Positions 1 to 8,257 of a stretch of 64,000 bases of DNA are shown piece after piece. The stretch comes from Actinomyces oris. GTDB lineage: Bacteria; Actinomycetota; Actinomycetes; Actinomycetales; Actinomycetaceae. The translations under genes and the position numbers were made by a program. Positions within the stretch are counted from its first letter, which is position 1; every line of letters begins with the position of its first letter. Location of the stretch: positions 310,001-374,000 of the forward strand of contig NZ_VICC01000006.1 in NCBI RefSeq assembly GCF_006546825.1. Direction: 5' to 3'. A model generated the notes under the pieces. The model did no database searches, was not told where the DNA came from, and saw only the letters and a program-made list of their open reading frames with translations.

Positions 1-1
1 G

Positions 2-2935
2 CGCTATGCCGCATCTCGTCGTCGACAGGCCGCCTCCAGCAGTGAGCTCGCCCGCTTCGCCCAGGGCTACGACTTCCCCCTCGACCCTTTCCAGGAGGAG
101 GCCTGCGGAGCCGTCGAGAGGGGAGAGGGTGTCCTGGTCGCCGCCCCGACAGGCGCCGGCAAGACGGTGGTGGGGGAGTTCGCCGTGTACCTGGGCCTGG
201 TCCGGGGGCTCAAGACCTTCTACACCGCCCCCATCAAGGCGCTGAGCAACCAGAAGTACCTGGACCTCGTGGCCCGGCACGGTCAGGAACGGGTGGGGCT
301 GCTGACCGGTGACACCTCCGTCAACCCCCACGCGGACGTGGTGGTCATGACCACCGAGGTGCTGCGCAACATGCTCTACTCGGGCTCGCGTGACCTGGAC
401 CGGCTGGGCTTCGTGGTCATGGACGAGGTCCACTACCTGGCCGACCGCTTCCGCGGGCCGGTGTGGGAGGAGGTCATCATCCACCTGCCCGCCGAGGTCC
501 AGGTGATCTCCCTGTCTGCCACGGTCTCCAACGCCGAGGAATTCGGCGACTGGCTCGGCCAGGTGCGCGGCAGGACCGCCGTCGTCGTCTCCGAGGAACG
601 CCCCGTCCCACTGACTCAGCACATGATGGTCGGACGCCGGCTGCTGCCGCTGTACTCCCACCCCGCAGAGATACCTGAGCAGTCCGAGCAGACCGAGCAG
701 ACCGAGCTGGAGCGGCAGCCGTTGCAGACGGGGCAGCCCCCGCTCAACCCCGAACTGCTTAAGGCCGTCAAGCAGGCCAGGCGTGCCGCCGCCTCCGGTG
801 GCGCCTCCAAGAACAGCTACCGTGGCCGCGGTGGCGGTTCGGCCAGGGGACCGCAGCCCTGGAAGCGCTCCGCCCGAGGGGGACGGGCGCCTCGCCGTGG
901 CGAGGGGGGAGCCCGCACGGCAAGGTTGAAGCCGCCCTCACGACTGCAGGTCGTCACGGCCCTGGAGGGGGCGCGCCTGCTGCCCGCGATCGTCTTCGTC
1001 TTCTCTCGGGCGGGCTGTGAGCAGGCCGTCCACCAGGTGGTCAGCGCCGGGGTGGACCTGACCACCGAGGCCGAGGCGGCCCGAATCCGGGAGGTCATCG
1101 AGCGGCGCACGGCTGACATCCCCGCCGGCGACCTGGGGGTCCTCGGCTTCCACTTCTGGGCCCACGCCCTGGAGCGCGGCGTCGCGGCCCACCACGCGGG
1201 ACTGCTGCCGGTGTTCAAGGAGACGGTGGAGGAGCTCTTCAGCGCGGGCCTGGTCAAGGTCGTCTACGCCACCGAGACCCTGGCGCTGGGGATCAACATG
1301 CCCGCCCGCACCGTGGTCCTGGAGTCGCTGCGCAAGTGGAACGGCTCGGCCCACGTCACCCTCAGCCCGGGGGAGTACACCCAGCTGACGGGGCGGGCCG
1401 GGCGACGTGGCATCGACGTGGAGGGCCACGCCGTCGTGCTGGCGGCTGACGACGTCGAGCCGGCCACGGTCTCCTCGCTGGCCTCCCGGCGCACCTACCC
1501 GCTGGTCTCCGCTTTCCGTCCGACCTACAACATGGCCGTCAACCTGCTTGAGCGCATGCCGCGGATGCGGGTGCGTGAGGTGCTCGAGCAGTCCTTCGCC
1601 CAGTTCCAGGCCGACCGCGGGGTCGTGGAGCTGGCCGCTCAGGCTCGCCGCAAGCGCCGCAGCCTGGAGGGCCTGGAGAAGGACATGACGTGCCGTCTGG
1701 GCGACTTCCGCGAGTACGCCTCCTTGCGCCAGGCCATTGCCGACGCCGAGGCGGACCTGTCGCGGGACAAGTCCGCGGCGCGCCGCAGCGAGACGGGACG
1801 GACCATGAGCTCACTGGGACGCGGTGACGTCATCGTCTTCCGCAAGGGGCGACGCCGCCGCCACGGCATCGTCCTTCAAGTCGGTGCCGACCGGACTGGA
1901 ACCCCCACCATCACGGTGCTGGGGGAGGATGCGCGAGTCGTCGCCCTGACCCCGGACACGGCACCGGACGGGGTCATGCGCGTGGGCGCGCTGCGGGTGG
2001 CGGACTCGGTGGACCCGCACCGGCCCCGGGACCGGGACCGGCTCGTTCAGCGTCTGGTCGACGCACTGCGTGCCGGGGACCTGGAAGGGAGCGGTAAGCG
2101 CACGCGCACCCGCTCCAGCCGCGCCCAGGCCCGCCGAGACAGCGCGATCGAGAACCTCGAGCGACTGCGCCACGAGATGCGCTCCCACCCCTGCCATGGC
2201 TGCCCCGACCGGGAGGAACACGCCCGGGTGGGCCGCAAGTGGTCCAGGGCCAAGGCCGAGGCCGAGCGCCTTCAACGGCGCATCGAGACCCGCACCGGCA
2301 CCATCGCCCGCCTCTTCGACGCCGTCTGCGAGGTCCTGCTCGAACTGGGCTATCTGCACCCTGTGGACCGGGGCCACCCGGAGCGCGAGCTGCGGGTCAC
2401 CGGTGCCGGCAAGGTCCTGGCCCGGATCTACGCCGAACGGGACCTGCTCATCGCCGAGTGCCTGCGCACGGGAGTCTTCGGGGACCTCAGCGCCGCGGAG
2501 CTGGCCGGGGCACTGAGTGCCTGCGTCTATGAGCCACGACTGAGCGCACAGTCGATCGGGCTGCCCGTGGCGCCCGGCTCCAGGCTCGGCCAGTGCCTGC
2601 GCGCACAGCTGGGGGTCTCGCACCGAATCCACGACCTGGAGTCCCTGGCCCGCATCGAGGCCTCCTCGGGCGCGGAGCCGGCACTGGCAGGGGCCGTCCA
2701 GGCCTGGTGCGACGGCGCGCAGCTGGCGGACATCCTGGACGCCACGGAGCTGACGGCCGGGGACTTCGTGCGCTGGTGCAAGCAGCTGCTCGACGTCGTC
2801 GGGCAGATCGCGAGCCTCTCACCGCCACCGGATGCCATCCCCGAGCAGGCCAGGGCGGTCACCGACCTGTCGATGCGCGCCGCCGAGGCCTCCCTGGATC
2901 TCAATAGGGGAGTGGTGAGCTGGTCGGCCGTGTGA
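2..2935 (+). CDS. helY: HelY/Ski2-like DEAD/DEAH-box RNA helicase, 5' truncated
   Basis: The frame is open from the first bases of the window, so the N-terminus lies outside; 977 residues are visible. The first in-frame ATG (167) is not the start, because the Walker A motif APTGAGKT lies upstream of it at 143-166. Motif II is DEVH (422-433), followed by SLSATVSNAEEFGDWL (motif III) and QLTGRAGRRG (motif VI). This is the superfamily 2 Ski2/Mtr4 architecture with a long C-terminal helical region of DSHCT type. Between the two RecA lobes (about 670-945) is a low-complexity insertion rich in Arg and Gly (RGRGGGSARG, RSARGGRAPRRGEGG) that probably binds RNA. The family unwinds structured RNA, and in actinobacteria it commonly sits downstream of the tat genes. 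Family assignment is firm; the substrate is not known. Confidence 0.93.
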   Translation, partial: RYAASRRRQAASSSELARFAQGYDFPLDPFQEEACGAVERGEGVLVAAPTGAGKTVVGEFAVYLGLVRGLKTFYTAPIKALSNQKYLDLVARHGQERVGLLTGDTSVNPHADVVVMTTEVLRNMLYSGSRDLDRLGFVVMDEVHYLADRFRGPVWEEVIIHLPAEVQVISLSATVSNAEEFGDWLGQVRGRTAVVVSEERPVPLTQHMMVGRRLLPLYSHPAEIPEQSEQTEQTELERQPLQTGQPPLNPELLKAVKQARRAAASGGASKNSYRGRGGGSARGPQPWKRSARGGRAPRRGEGGARTARLKPPSRLQVVTALEGARLLPAIVFVFSRAGCEQAVHQVVSAGVDLTTEAEAARIREVIERRTADIPAGDLGVLGFHFWAHALERGVAAHHAGLLPVFKETVEELFSAGLVKVVYATETLALGINMPARTVVLESLRKWNGSAHVTLSPGEYTQLTGRAGRRGIDVEGHAVVLAADDVEPATVSSLASRRTYPLVSAFRPTYNMAVNLLERMPRMRVREVLEQSFAQFQADRGVVELAAQARRKRRSLEGLEKDMTCRLGDFREYASLRQAIADAEADLSRDKSAARRSETGRTMSSLGRGDVIVFRKGRRRRHGIVLQVGADRTGTPTITVLGEDARVVALTPDTAPDGVMRVGALRVADSVDPHRPRDRDRLVQRLVDALRAGDLEGSGKRTRTRSSRAQARRDSAIENLERLRHEMRSHPCHGCPDREEHARVGRKWSRAKAEAERLQRRIETRTGTIARLFDAVCEVLLELGYLHPVDRGHPERELRVTGAGKVLARIYAERDLLIAECLRTGVFGDLSAAELAGALSACVYEPRLSAQSIGLPVAPGSRLGQCLRAQLGVSHRIHDLESLARIEASSGAEPALAGAVQAWCDGAQLADILDATELTAGDFVRWCKQLLDVVGQIASLSPPPDAIPEQARAVTDLSMRAAEASLDLNRGVVSWSAV

Positions 2936-2993
2936 TGCGGCGGCTAGTAGTCTCGTTCCAGCCGATACTCCGGACGACAGGACTCATGCCCCT

Positions 2994-3911
2994 ATGTCAG
3001 GCTTCTTCGCCCTTCTCGACGACATCGCCACGCTCGCCAAGCTGACGCTGTCCACTGTTGACGACACGGCCTCCATGGCTGTCAAGACCTCGGCGAAGGT
3101 CTCGGCGGCCGCCGTCGACGACGTCGCCACCACCCCCCAGTACGTCACCGGCATCACCCCGGACCGGGAGCTGCCGATCATCAAGAAGATCACGCTGGGC
3201 TCGCTGCGCAACAAGCTCCTCATCATCCTGCCGATCGGTCTGCTGCTGACCGCCGTGGCTCCGTGGCTCCTGCCGGTGGCGCTCATCGTCGGCGGCGCCT
3301 ACCTGTGCTTCGAGGGCGGGGAGAAGATCCTGGAGCGCTTCGGCGGTGCTGCTCACGCCAAGGAGGAGACCGGCCCGGTCAACGAGGCGCAGATCATCCG
3401 TCAGGCCATCACCACGGACTTCGTCCTGTCCACCGAGATCATGCTGCTGGCCCTGGCCGAAGTGGAGGGGGAGTCCTCCATGCGGCGCATCATCGTGCTG
3501 GTCCTCATCGCCCTGCTCATCACCTTCGCCGTCTACGGCCTGGTGGCGGCCCTCATCAAGCTCGACGACGCCGGGGCGCACCTGGCCGGGCAGGGCCGCA
3601 CCGGCACCATCCGCTCCCTGGGCCGCGCGATCGTGACCTCGGCTCCGGCGCTCTTCCGCGGCATCGGGATCATCGGGACCGTGGCGATGCTGTGGGTCGG
3701 CGGCCACATCCTGGCGGCCAACCTCGCCAAGGTCGGTTTCCACCCGCTGCACCACGCCATCGAGTGGGCCGAGGAACTCACCCACAACCCGATCCTGTCC
3801 TGGATCACCGGAACAGCCATGTCCTGCCTCATCGGAGCCGTCATCGGCACCCTGCTGGCCCTGGCCTGGCGGCCCGTGCATCACGCTCTGGCCCGCCGTC
3901 ACAAAGGTTAA
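2994..3911 (+). CDS. DUF808 family (YedI-like) inner-membrane protein
   Basis: This 305-residue protein begins MSGFFALLDDIATLAKL and contains TGITPDRELPIIKKIT, the conserved N-terminal pattern of the DUF808/YedI family (LLDDIA, then a REPLP-like segment before the first membrane span). Several hydrophobic segments are clear, for example LLIILPIGLLLTAVAPWLL, IIVLVLIALLITFAVYGLV and GIIGTVAMLWVGGHIL, giving roughly five to seven spans. Length agrees with the family. It follows the helicase by 58 bp and precedes lnt by 16 bp on the same strand, so it may be co-transcribed with lnt. The biochemical function of the family is unknown and nothing here resolves it. Confidence 0.85.
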   Translation: MSGFFALLDDIATLAKLTLSTVDDTASMAVKTSAKVSAAAVDDVATTPQYVTGITPDRELPIIKKITLGSLRNKLLIILPIGLLLTAVAPWLLPVALIVGGAYLCFEGGEKILERFGGAAHAKEETGPVNEAQIIRQAITTDFVLSTEIMLLALAEVEGESSMRRIIVLVLIALLITFAVYGLVAALIKLDDAGAHLAGQGRTGTIRSLGRAIVTSAPALFRGIGIIGTVAMLWVGGHILAANLAKVGFHPLHHAIEWAEELTHNPILSWITGTAMSCLIGAVIGTLLALAWRPVHHALARRHKG

Positions 3912-3927
3912 CTATCAACGTACCCGT

Positions 3928-5607
3928 ATGCTTCACCGCGTGACAGTGCCCTCTCGGTTGCCCTCCCGGATGCTATCTCAGTCCCCCAGCTGGCTTCGTC
4001 GATCAGCCCCGGCGGTGGTGGCGCTGCTGGCGGGGCTGGCCACCTACGCCGCCTTCCCCCCGGTGAACCTGTGGTGGTCGGCCCTCATCGGGGTCGGGGC
4101 CTTCATGCTCCTCATTCGGGGACGCCGCTTCTGGGCGGGCACCGGTCTGGGACTGCTCTACGGCTTCGGCCTGTTCACTCCACTGCTGCACTTCACGATG
4201 GTGGGCATGGGCAACCCGATCGGCTGGATCGCGCTGACGCTCTTCGAGTCCCTCTACCTCGCCGCACTCGGCGGGGCATGGTCCCTGGTGAGCCGCCTGC
4301 CACTGCTCCAGGGTGCTGCCCGACGGGGGCGGCTCACGCGGCGTGTGCCGGCCGGCGCGGCCGACGTGCTCTTCTTCGCCCTGCTGTGGTCCGGGATGGA
4401 GGAGCTGCGCTCGGTGTGGCCGCTGGGCGGTTTCCCCTTCGGGCGCCTGGCCTTCGCCATGGCGGATGCCCCTGTCCTGCCGGCGGCGGCCTATGTCGGC
4501 AGCGCCGGGGTGGGCCTGCTGGTGGCACTGGCGGCCGCATGCATCGCCCATGCAGCTCGCTCCATCTATGAGCGCCGCGCGATGCCGGTCCTCGCCTGCG
4601 CAGCAATCGCGGCGGCTGTGCTCGTTGCGCCCCGGACACTGCCCCTGGAGACGCGTGCTGAGAACGGTACCGTCCGGGTCGGAGCCGTCCAGGGCAATGT
4701 GGCCACCGACTTCGAGGACGCCTTCAACCGGGCCCTGGAGGTGACCGGTAACCACGCCAAGGCGACCAAGCAGCTGGCCGCCGACGTGGGCCCCGGCAGC
4801 CTCGACATGGTCATCTGGCCGGAGAACTCCGCGGACCTGGACCCTCGCGACTACCCGGCCTCGGCGAGCATCGTCGATGAGGCCGCCCAGGCGGCCCAGG
4901 CGCCGGTGCTCGTGGGCGCGGTTCCTGTTGTCGGCGACATCCGCTACAACGACGTCCTCATCTGGAATCCCGGAGACGTCTCGGGCAAGACGGCTCATCC
5001 CTACTACCGCAAGCACCGGCCCGTGCCCTTCGCGGAGTACATCCCCTCCCGCTCCCTGGTACGTCGCCTGACCACCCAGGTCGACCGGGTCGGCATCGAC
5101 ATGCTGCCCGGCACCGGTCCCAGCACGCTGACGGTTCCGGCCGTCACCCAGGGCCGGGACGTCACCTTCGCCATGGGCATCTGCTTCGAGGTCGCCTACG
5201 ACGACGCCCTGCGCACCGGCGTCGAACAGGGCGGGCAGGCGATCATCATCCCGACGAACAACGCCTCTTTCCTCGACTCCGGCGAGGCGGCCCAGCAGCT
5301 CGCCCAGGGCCGTGTCCAGGCGGTGGTCCACGGCCGCAGCGTCATCCAGGCCTCCACCGTCGGCTACACCGCGATCATCAACCCCCGCGGTGAGGTCGAG
5401 CAGGTCACCCGGCCCTACACCCAGGCGAGCCTCGTGGCCGACGTTCCGCTGCGCAGCTCGCAAACCGTCGCCGACCGGCTCGGTGCCGCCCCCGGCATCA
5501 TCCTCCTCACCGGTGCAGGGCTACTGGTGGGAGCCGGTATCCTGAGCCGGCTGCGCTCAGGGCGGAAGGCAGCGGCTGCGGCCGGAGATCGCCGGCGTCG
5601 TCACTGA
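3928..5607 (+). CDS. lnt: Apolipoprotein N-acyltransferase
   Basis: Lnt transfers an acyl chain from phospholipid to the N-terminal Cys of lipoproteins at the outer face of the membrane. The 559-residue product has an N-terminal multi-span region (residues about 30-240) and a nitrilase-like domain. The catalytic triad can be placed: Glu299 in VIWPENSADLDP, Lys362 in YRKHRPVPFAEYIP and Cys419 in MGICFEVAYDD. A final membrane span (IILLTGAGLLVGAGILSRL) and an Arg/Lys tail end the protein. The ATG at 3928 is used; GTG 3940 and ATG 3970 are in-frame alternatives. The polyprenol-phosphate mannose synthase follows after 66 bp. In mycobacteria the two activities are fused as Ppm1; here they are separate neighbours. 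Confidence 0.94.
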   Translation: MLHRVTVPSRLPSRMLSQSPSWLRRSAPAVVALLAGLATYAAFPPVNLWWSALIGVGAFMLLIRGRRFWAGTGLGLLYGFGLFTPLLHFTMVGMGNPIGWIALTLFESLYLAALGGAWSLVSRLPLLQGAARRGRLTRRVPAGAADVLFFALLWSGMEELRSVWPLGGFPFGRLAFAMADAPVLPAAAYVGSAGVGLLVALAAACIAHAARSIYERRAMPVLACAAIAAAVLVAPRTLPLETRAENGTVRVGAVQGNVATDFEDAFNRALEVTGNHAKATKQLAADVGPGSLDMVIWPENSADLDPRDYPASASIVDEAAQAAQAPVLVGAVPVVGDIRYNDVLIWNPGDVSGKTAHPYYRKHRPVPFAEYIPSRSLVRRLTTQVDRVGIDMLPGTGPSTLTVPAVTQGRDVTFAMGICFEVAYDDALRTGVEQGGQAIIIPTNNASFLDSGEAAQQLAQGRVQAVVHGRSVIQASTVGYTAIINPRGEVEQVTRPYTQASLVADVPLRSSQTVADRLGAAPGIILLTGAGLLVGAGILSRLRSGRKAAAAAGDRRRRH

Positions 5608-5673
5608 TCTCAGATAACCTCAGGGCGCCGCCACTAGCCTCGGCGCCACACGACCCCAACCTTGGAGACAGAA

Positions 5674-6513
5674 GTGAAGGCACTCGTCGTCATACCCACC
5701 TACAACGAGATCGAGTCCCTGCCCACGGCACTGGACCGGGTCCGCGAGCACGCTCCTGAGGCCGACATTCTCGTCGTCGACGACGGTTCCCCCGACGGCA
5801 CCGGAGACTACGCCGACACCCGTGCCGACGAGGACTCCCACATCCATGTCCTGCACCGCTCGGAGAAGAACGGGCTGGGCCCGGCCTACCTCGCCGGGTT
5901 CTCCTGGGCACTGGCCGCCGGCTACGAGCTCATCGTGGAGATGGATGCCGACGGCTCCCACCGCGCCGAGGACCTAGCCCTGCTCATTCAGCGCGCTGAG
6001 ATGGCCGACGAGCCGGACCTCGTCATCGGCTCGCGGTGGGTTTCCGGCGGCGCCACCGAGGGCTGGGATGCCAAACGTGTGGCCCTGTCCAAGGCCGGGA
6101 ACCTCTACATCAACGCCATGCTGGGGCTGCGCGTCAAGGATGCCACCGCGGGCTTCCGGGTCTTCCGCGCCTCGATCCTGCGTCGCATGGACCTCGGGAA
6201 GGTCGAGGCCCTCGGCTACGGGTTCCAGGTCAACATGACCAAGCTGGTTGACGAGATCGGCGGCCGCATCGTGGAGATGCCGATCACCTTCCTGGAGCGG
6301 GAGGCCGGGCAGTCCAAGCTCTCGGGAGGTATCTTCACCGAGGAACTGTCCCTGGTGACCCGCTGGGGTGTCGCCAAGCGCTCCGGCCAGCTGCTCGATG
6401 CGGCCAAGGTCGCCGGAAGCAGGCTGCGCGCTGCCCGCGACAAGCGCCGTCGGGCCGCCGCCGGGTACCAGCAACAGCGTCCGACGAGCTCATCGCGGCA
6501 GAAGCGCTCCTGA
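5674..6513 (+). CDS. Polyprenol monophosphomannose synthase
   Basis: This GT2 glycosyltransferase of 279 residues is expected to transfer mannose from GDP-mannose to polyprenyl phosphate, supplying donors for lipoglycan and protein mannosylation. It opens with ALVVIPTYNEIESL, has VVDDGSPDGTGD and the metal-binding EMDADGSH, and later LGLRVKDATAGFRVFR, typical of bacterial Ppm/DPM1-like enzymes. There is no C-terminal membrane domain, only a basic tail. The GTG at 5674 is chosen because GGAGA (5664-5668) lies five bases upstream; an in-frame TTG at 5662 would overlap that ribosome-binding site. Proximity to lnt matches the mycobacterial fused Ppm1. It ends 6 bp from the convergent rbpA. Confidence 0.9.
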   Translation: MKALVVIPTYNEIESLPTALDRVREHAPEADILVVDDGSPDGTGDYADTRADEDSHIHVLHRSEKNGLGPAYLAGFSWALAAGYELIVEMDADGSHRAEDLALLIQRAEMADEPDLVIGSRWVSGGATEGWDAKRVALSKAGNLYINAMLGLRVKDATAGFRVFRASILRRMDLGKVEALGYGFQVNMTKLVDEIGGRIVEMPITFLEREAGQSKLSGGIFTEELSLVTRWGVAKRSGQLLDAAKVAGSRLRAARDKRRRAAAGYQQQRPTSSSRQKRS

Positions 6514-6519
6514 CGGCTT

Positions 6520-6879
6520 TCAGCCGCTGACCCGCTCGCGGTAGACCTCACCGCTGCGCAGCGCCTCGAGGCGCTCGTTGAGGAGAACCTCGAGCTCATC
6601 GACCTTGCGGCGCTCCAGGAGCATGTCCCAGTGGGTGCGCGGGGTCTTCTTGGGCTCGTCGGGCTCGGGCTCGTCCTCGCCGCGCCGGGCGGCGAGCTGG
6701 CCGCACTCGGGGCACTCCCAGGTGGGAGGCACCTCGGCCTCGGTGGACATCGGGATCCTGGTGACGTGCGCCATCGGGCACTCGTAGCTGACGATCATCC
6801 GCTCGGCGAACTCGACGCCGTCCTCCGACTCCATCGACTTCGCGCCAATGGTCATGCCTCGCAGTGCGCGGTCTGCCAT
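6520..6879 (-). CDS. rbpA: RNA polymerase-binding protein RbpA
   Basis: RbpA is an actinobacterial RNA polymerase accessory factor that binds the primary sigma factor and stabilises the open promoter complex. The 119-residue product has the family pattern: N-terminal MADRALRGMTIGAKSMESE, a zinc-type core with SYECPMAH and WECPECG, and the C-terminal sigma-interaction helix THWDMLLERRKVDELEVLL. Length is normal. It is encoded convergently to the mannosyltransferase and divergently from the phosphofructokinase, with a 224-bp shared upstream region (6880-7103) in which I do not see a confident promoter. Its presence is a strong actinobacterial marker. Confidence 0.96.
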   Translation of the reverse strand: MADRALRGMTIGAKSMESEDGVEFAERMIVSYECPMAHVTRIPMSTEAEVPPTWECPECGQLAARRGEDEPEPDEPKKTPRTHWDMLLERRKVDELEVLLNERLEALRSGEVYRERVSG

Positions 6880-7103
6880 GCTTGTGGTCTCCTTGTGGCT
6901 CGTCTCTCGTGGTGTCCCGGTTCTGATGGGCTCCCGCCGGGTTCCCCCGGCATCGACGCGATCAGGGTAGTGATGATACCGGTTGGCGTCTAACGCGGTG
7001 TCGTCGATCCGTTTCAGCGACCAGCCTGCCTCGCATCGCCGGAATCAGCGGAACCGGCGCCTACAGCCTGTGCGGACCAGCGGGGACCGGCATACTTGGC
7101 TTC

Positions 7104-8225
7104 ATGGCTCAGCGCATCGGCATTCTCACGGCGGGCGGCGACGCCCCGGGACTCAACGCGGCGATCCGAGGTTTCGGAAAGGCGGCGATCCAGCAGCACG
7201 GCTGGGAGCTCATCGGCTTCCGGGACGGCATGCGCGGCCTGGCCGAGAACCGCTTCACCGAGCTCGACCCCGCCGCCCTGTCCGGGATCCTCACCACCGG
7301 CGGAACCATGTTGGGAACCAGCCGGGACAAGGTGCATCGCATGATGGTGGACGGCGAGCCCCGGGACATGGTGCCCACCATCGTGGACAACTGTGAGAAG
7401 GACGGGATCGACGCCCTGGTCTGCCTCGGCGGGGGCGGGACCGCGAAGAACGCCAAACGCCTCATGGATGCTGGCCTGAACGTCATCCACCTGCCCAAGA
7501 CCATCGACAACGACATCGTCCACACCGACTCCTCCTTCGGCTTCGCGACAGCCCTGGAGATCGCCACCCAGGCCGTGGACCGCCTGCACTCGACGGCGCA
7601 CTCCCACCACCGCATCATCCTCACCGAGATCATGGGGCACCGGGCCGGATGGCTGGCCCTGGGCGCCGGCATCGCAGGTGGGGCGGATGTCATTCTGCTG
7701 CCGGAGATTCCGTACTCGGTGGACGCGATCGCGGACAAGATTGAGCGGCGCCGCTCCCACGGGTCGTCCTTCTCCGTGGTGGCCGTGGCCGAGGGGGCGC
7801 TGTCAGTGACGGATCATGCCGAGCTGGAGCACGCCCGCGCCCTGGTCAAGGACGCTTCCAGTCCCGAGCGCAAGGCGATGGCCAAGCGGGGCGTCAAGCG
7901 TCTGGAGGCCTCTCACCGCGCCAACACCTTCACCCTGGCCGAGCAGCTGGAGAGCCTGACCGGGCTGGAGGCGCGCGTGTCCATCCTGGGATACGTCCAG
8001 CGCGGCGGCTCGCCCTGCGGAGCGGATCGTCTGTTGGGCACGCGCCTGGGCGTGGCCGGAGCCAACGCGATTGCGGAGGGCCACTTCGGAGTCATGGTCG
8101 CCGACCGCGGTCACGGCACGGAGCTGGTGCCGCTCAAGGAGGTGGCCGGACGTACCAAGTTCGTTCCGGCCGACCACGAGTGGATCCAGGCCGCTCGCGC
8201 CGTGGGGACCGCGCTGGGGGACTGA
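7104..8225 (+). CDS. pfkA: 6-phosphofructokinase (ATP or PPi donor unresolved)
   Basis: This enzyme phosphorylates fructose 6-phosphate at C1, the committing step of glycolysis. The 373-residue protein starts RIGILTAGGDAPGLNAAIRG and contains LPKTIDNDI, IMGHRAGWLALGAG and YVQRGGSPCGADR. Compared with E. coli PfkA (offset of eight residues), the donor-site loop reads GGGGT (109-113): the position of Asp103 is Gly111, Gly104 is kept (Gly112) and position 124 is Lys132. Lys124 is typical of PPi-dependent and group III enzymes, whereas Gly104 is typical of ATP users. Biochemical work on oral Actinomyces, recalled from memory, reported PPi-dependent PFK activity. The gene is monocistronic by context, divergent from rbpA, and starts at ATG 7104. 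Confidence 0.93.
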   Translation: MAQRIGILTAGGDAPGLNAAIRGFGKAAIQQHGWELIGFRDGMRGLAENRFTELDPAALSGILTTGGTMLGTSRDKVHRMMVDGEPRDMVPTIVDNCEKDGIDALVCLGGGGTAKNAKRLMDAGLNVIHLPKTIDNDIVHTDSSFGFATALEIATQAVDRLHSTAHSHHRIILTEIMGHRAGWLALGAGIAGGADVILLPEIPYSVDAIADKIERRRSHGSSFSVVAVAEGALSVTDHAELEHARALVKDASSPERKAMAKRGVKRLEASHRANTFTLAEQLESLTGLEARVSILGYVQRGGSPCGADRLLGTRLGVAGANAIAEGHFGVMVADRGHGTELVPLKEVAGRTKFVPADHEWIQAARAVGTALGD

Positions 8226-8257
8226 CGGCCCCGCCCTGAGCGGCGAAGAGTCGGGCT

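Noticed and set aside
4003..5463. A 486-codon minus-strand frame opposite lnt
   Set aside because: Composition is His/Gly/Arg-rich without domain resemblance, and lnt on the other strand has its catalytic residues intact.
5662..5676. TTG 5662 as the start of the mannose synthase
   Set aside because: It overlaps the GGAGA ribosome-binding site that serves GTG 5674.
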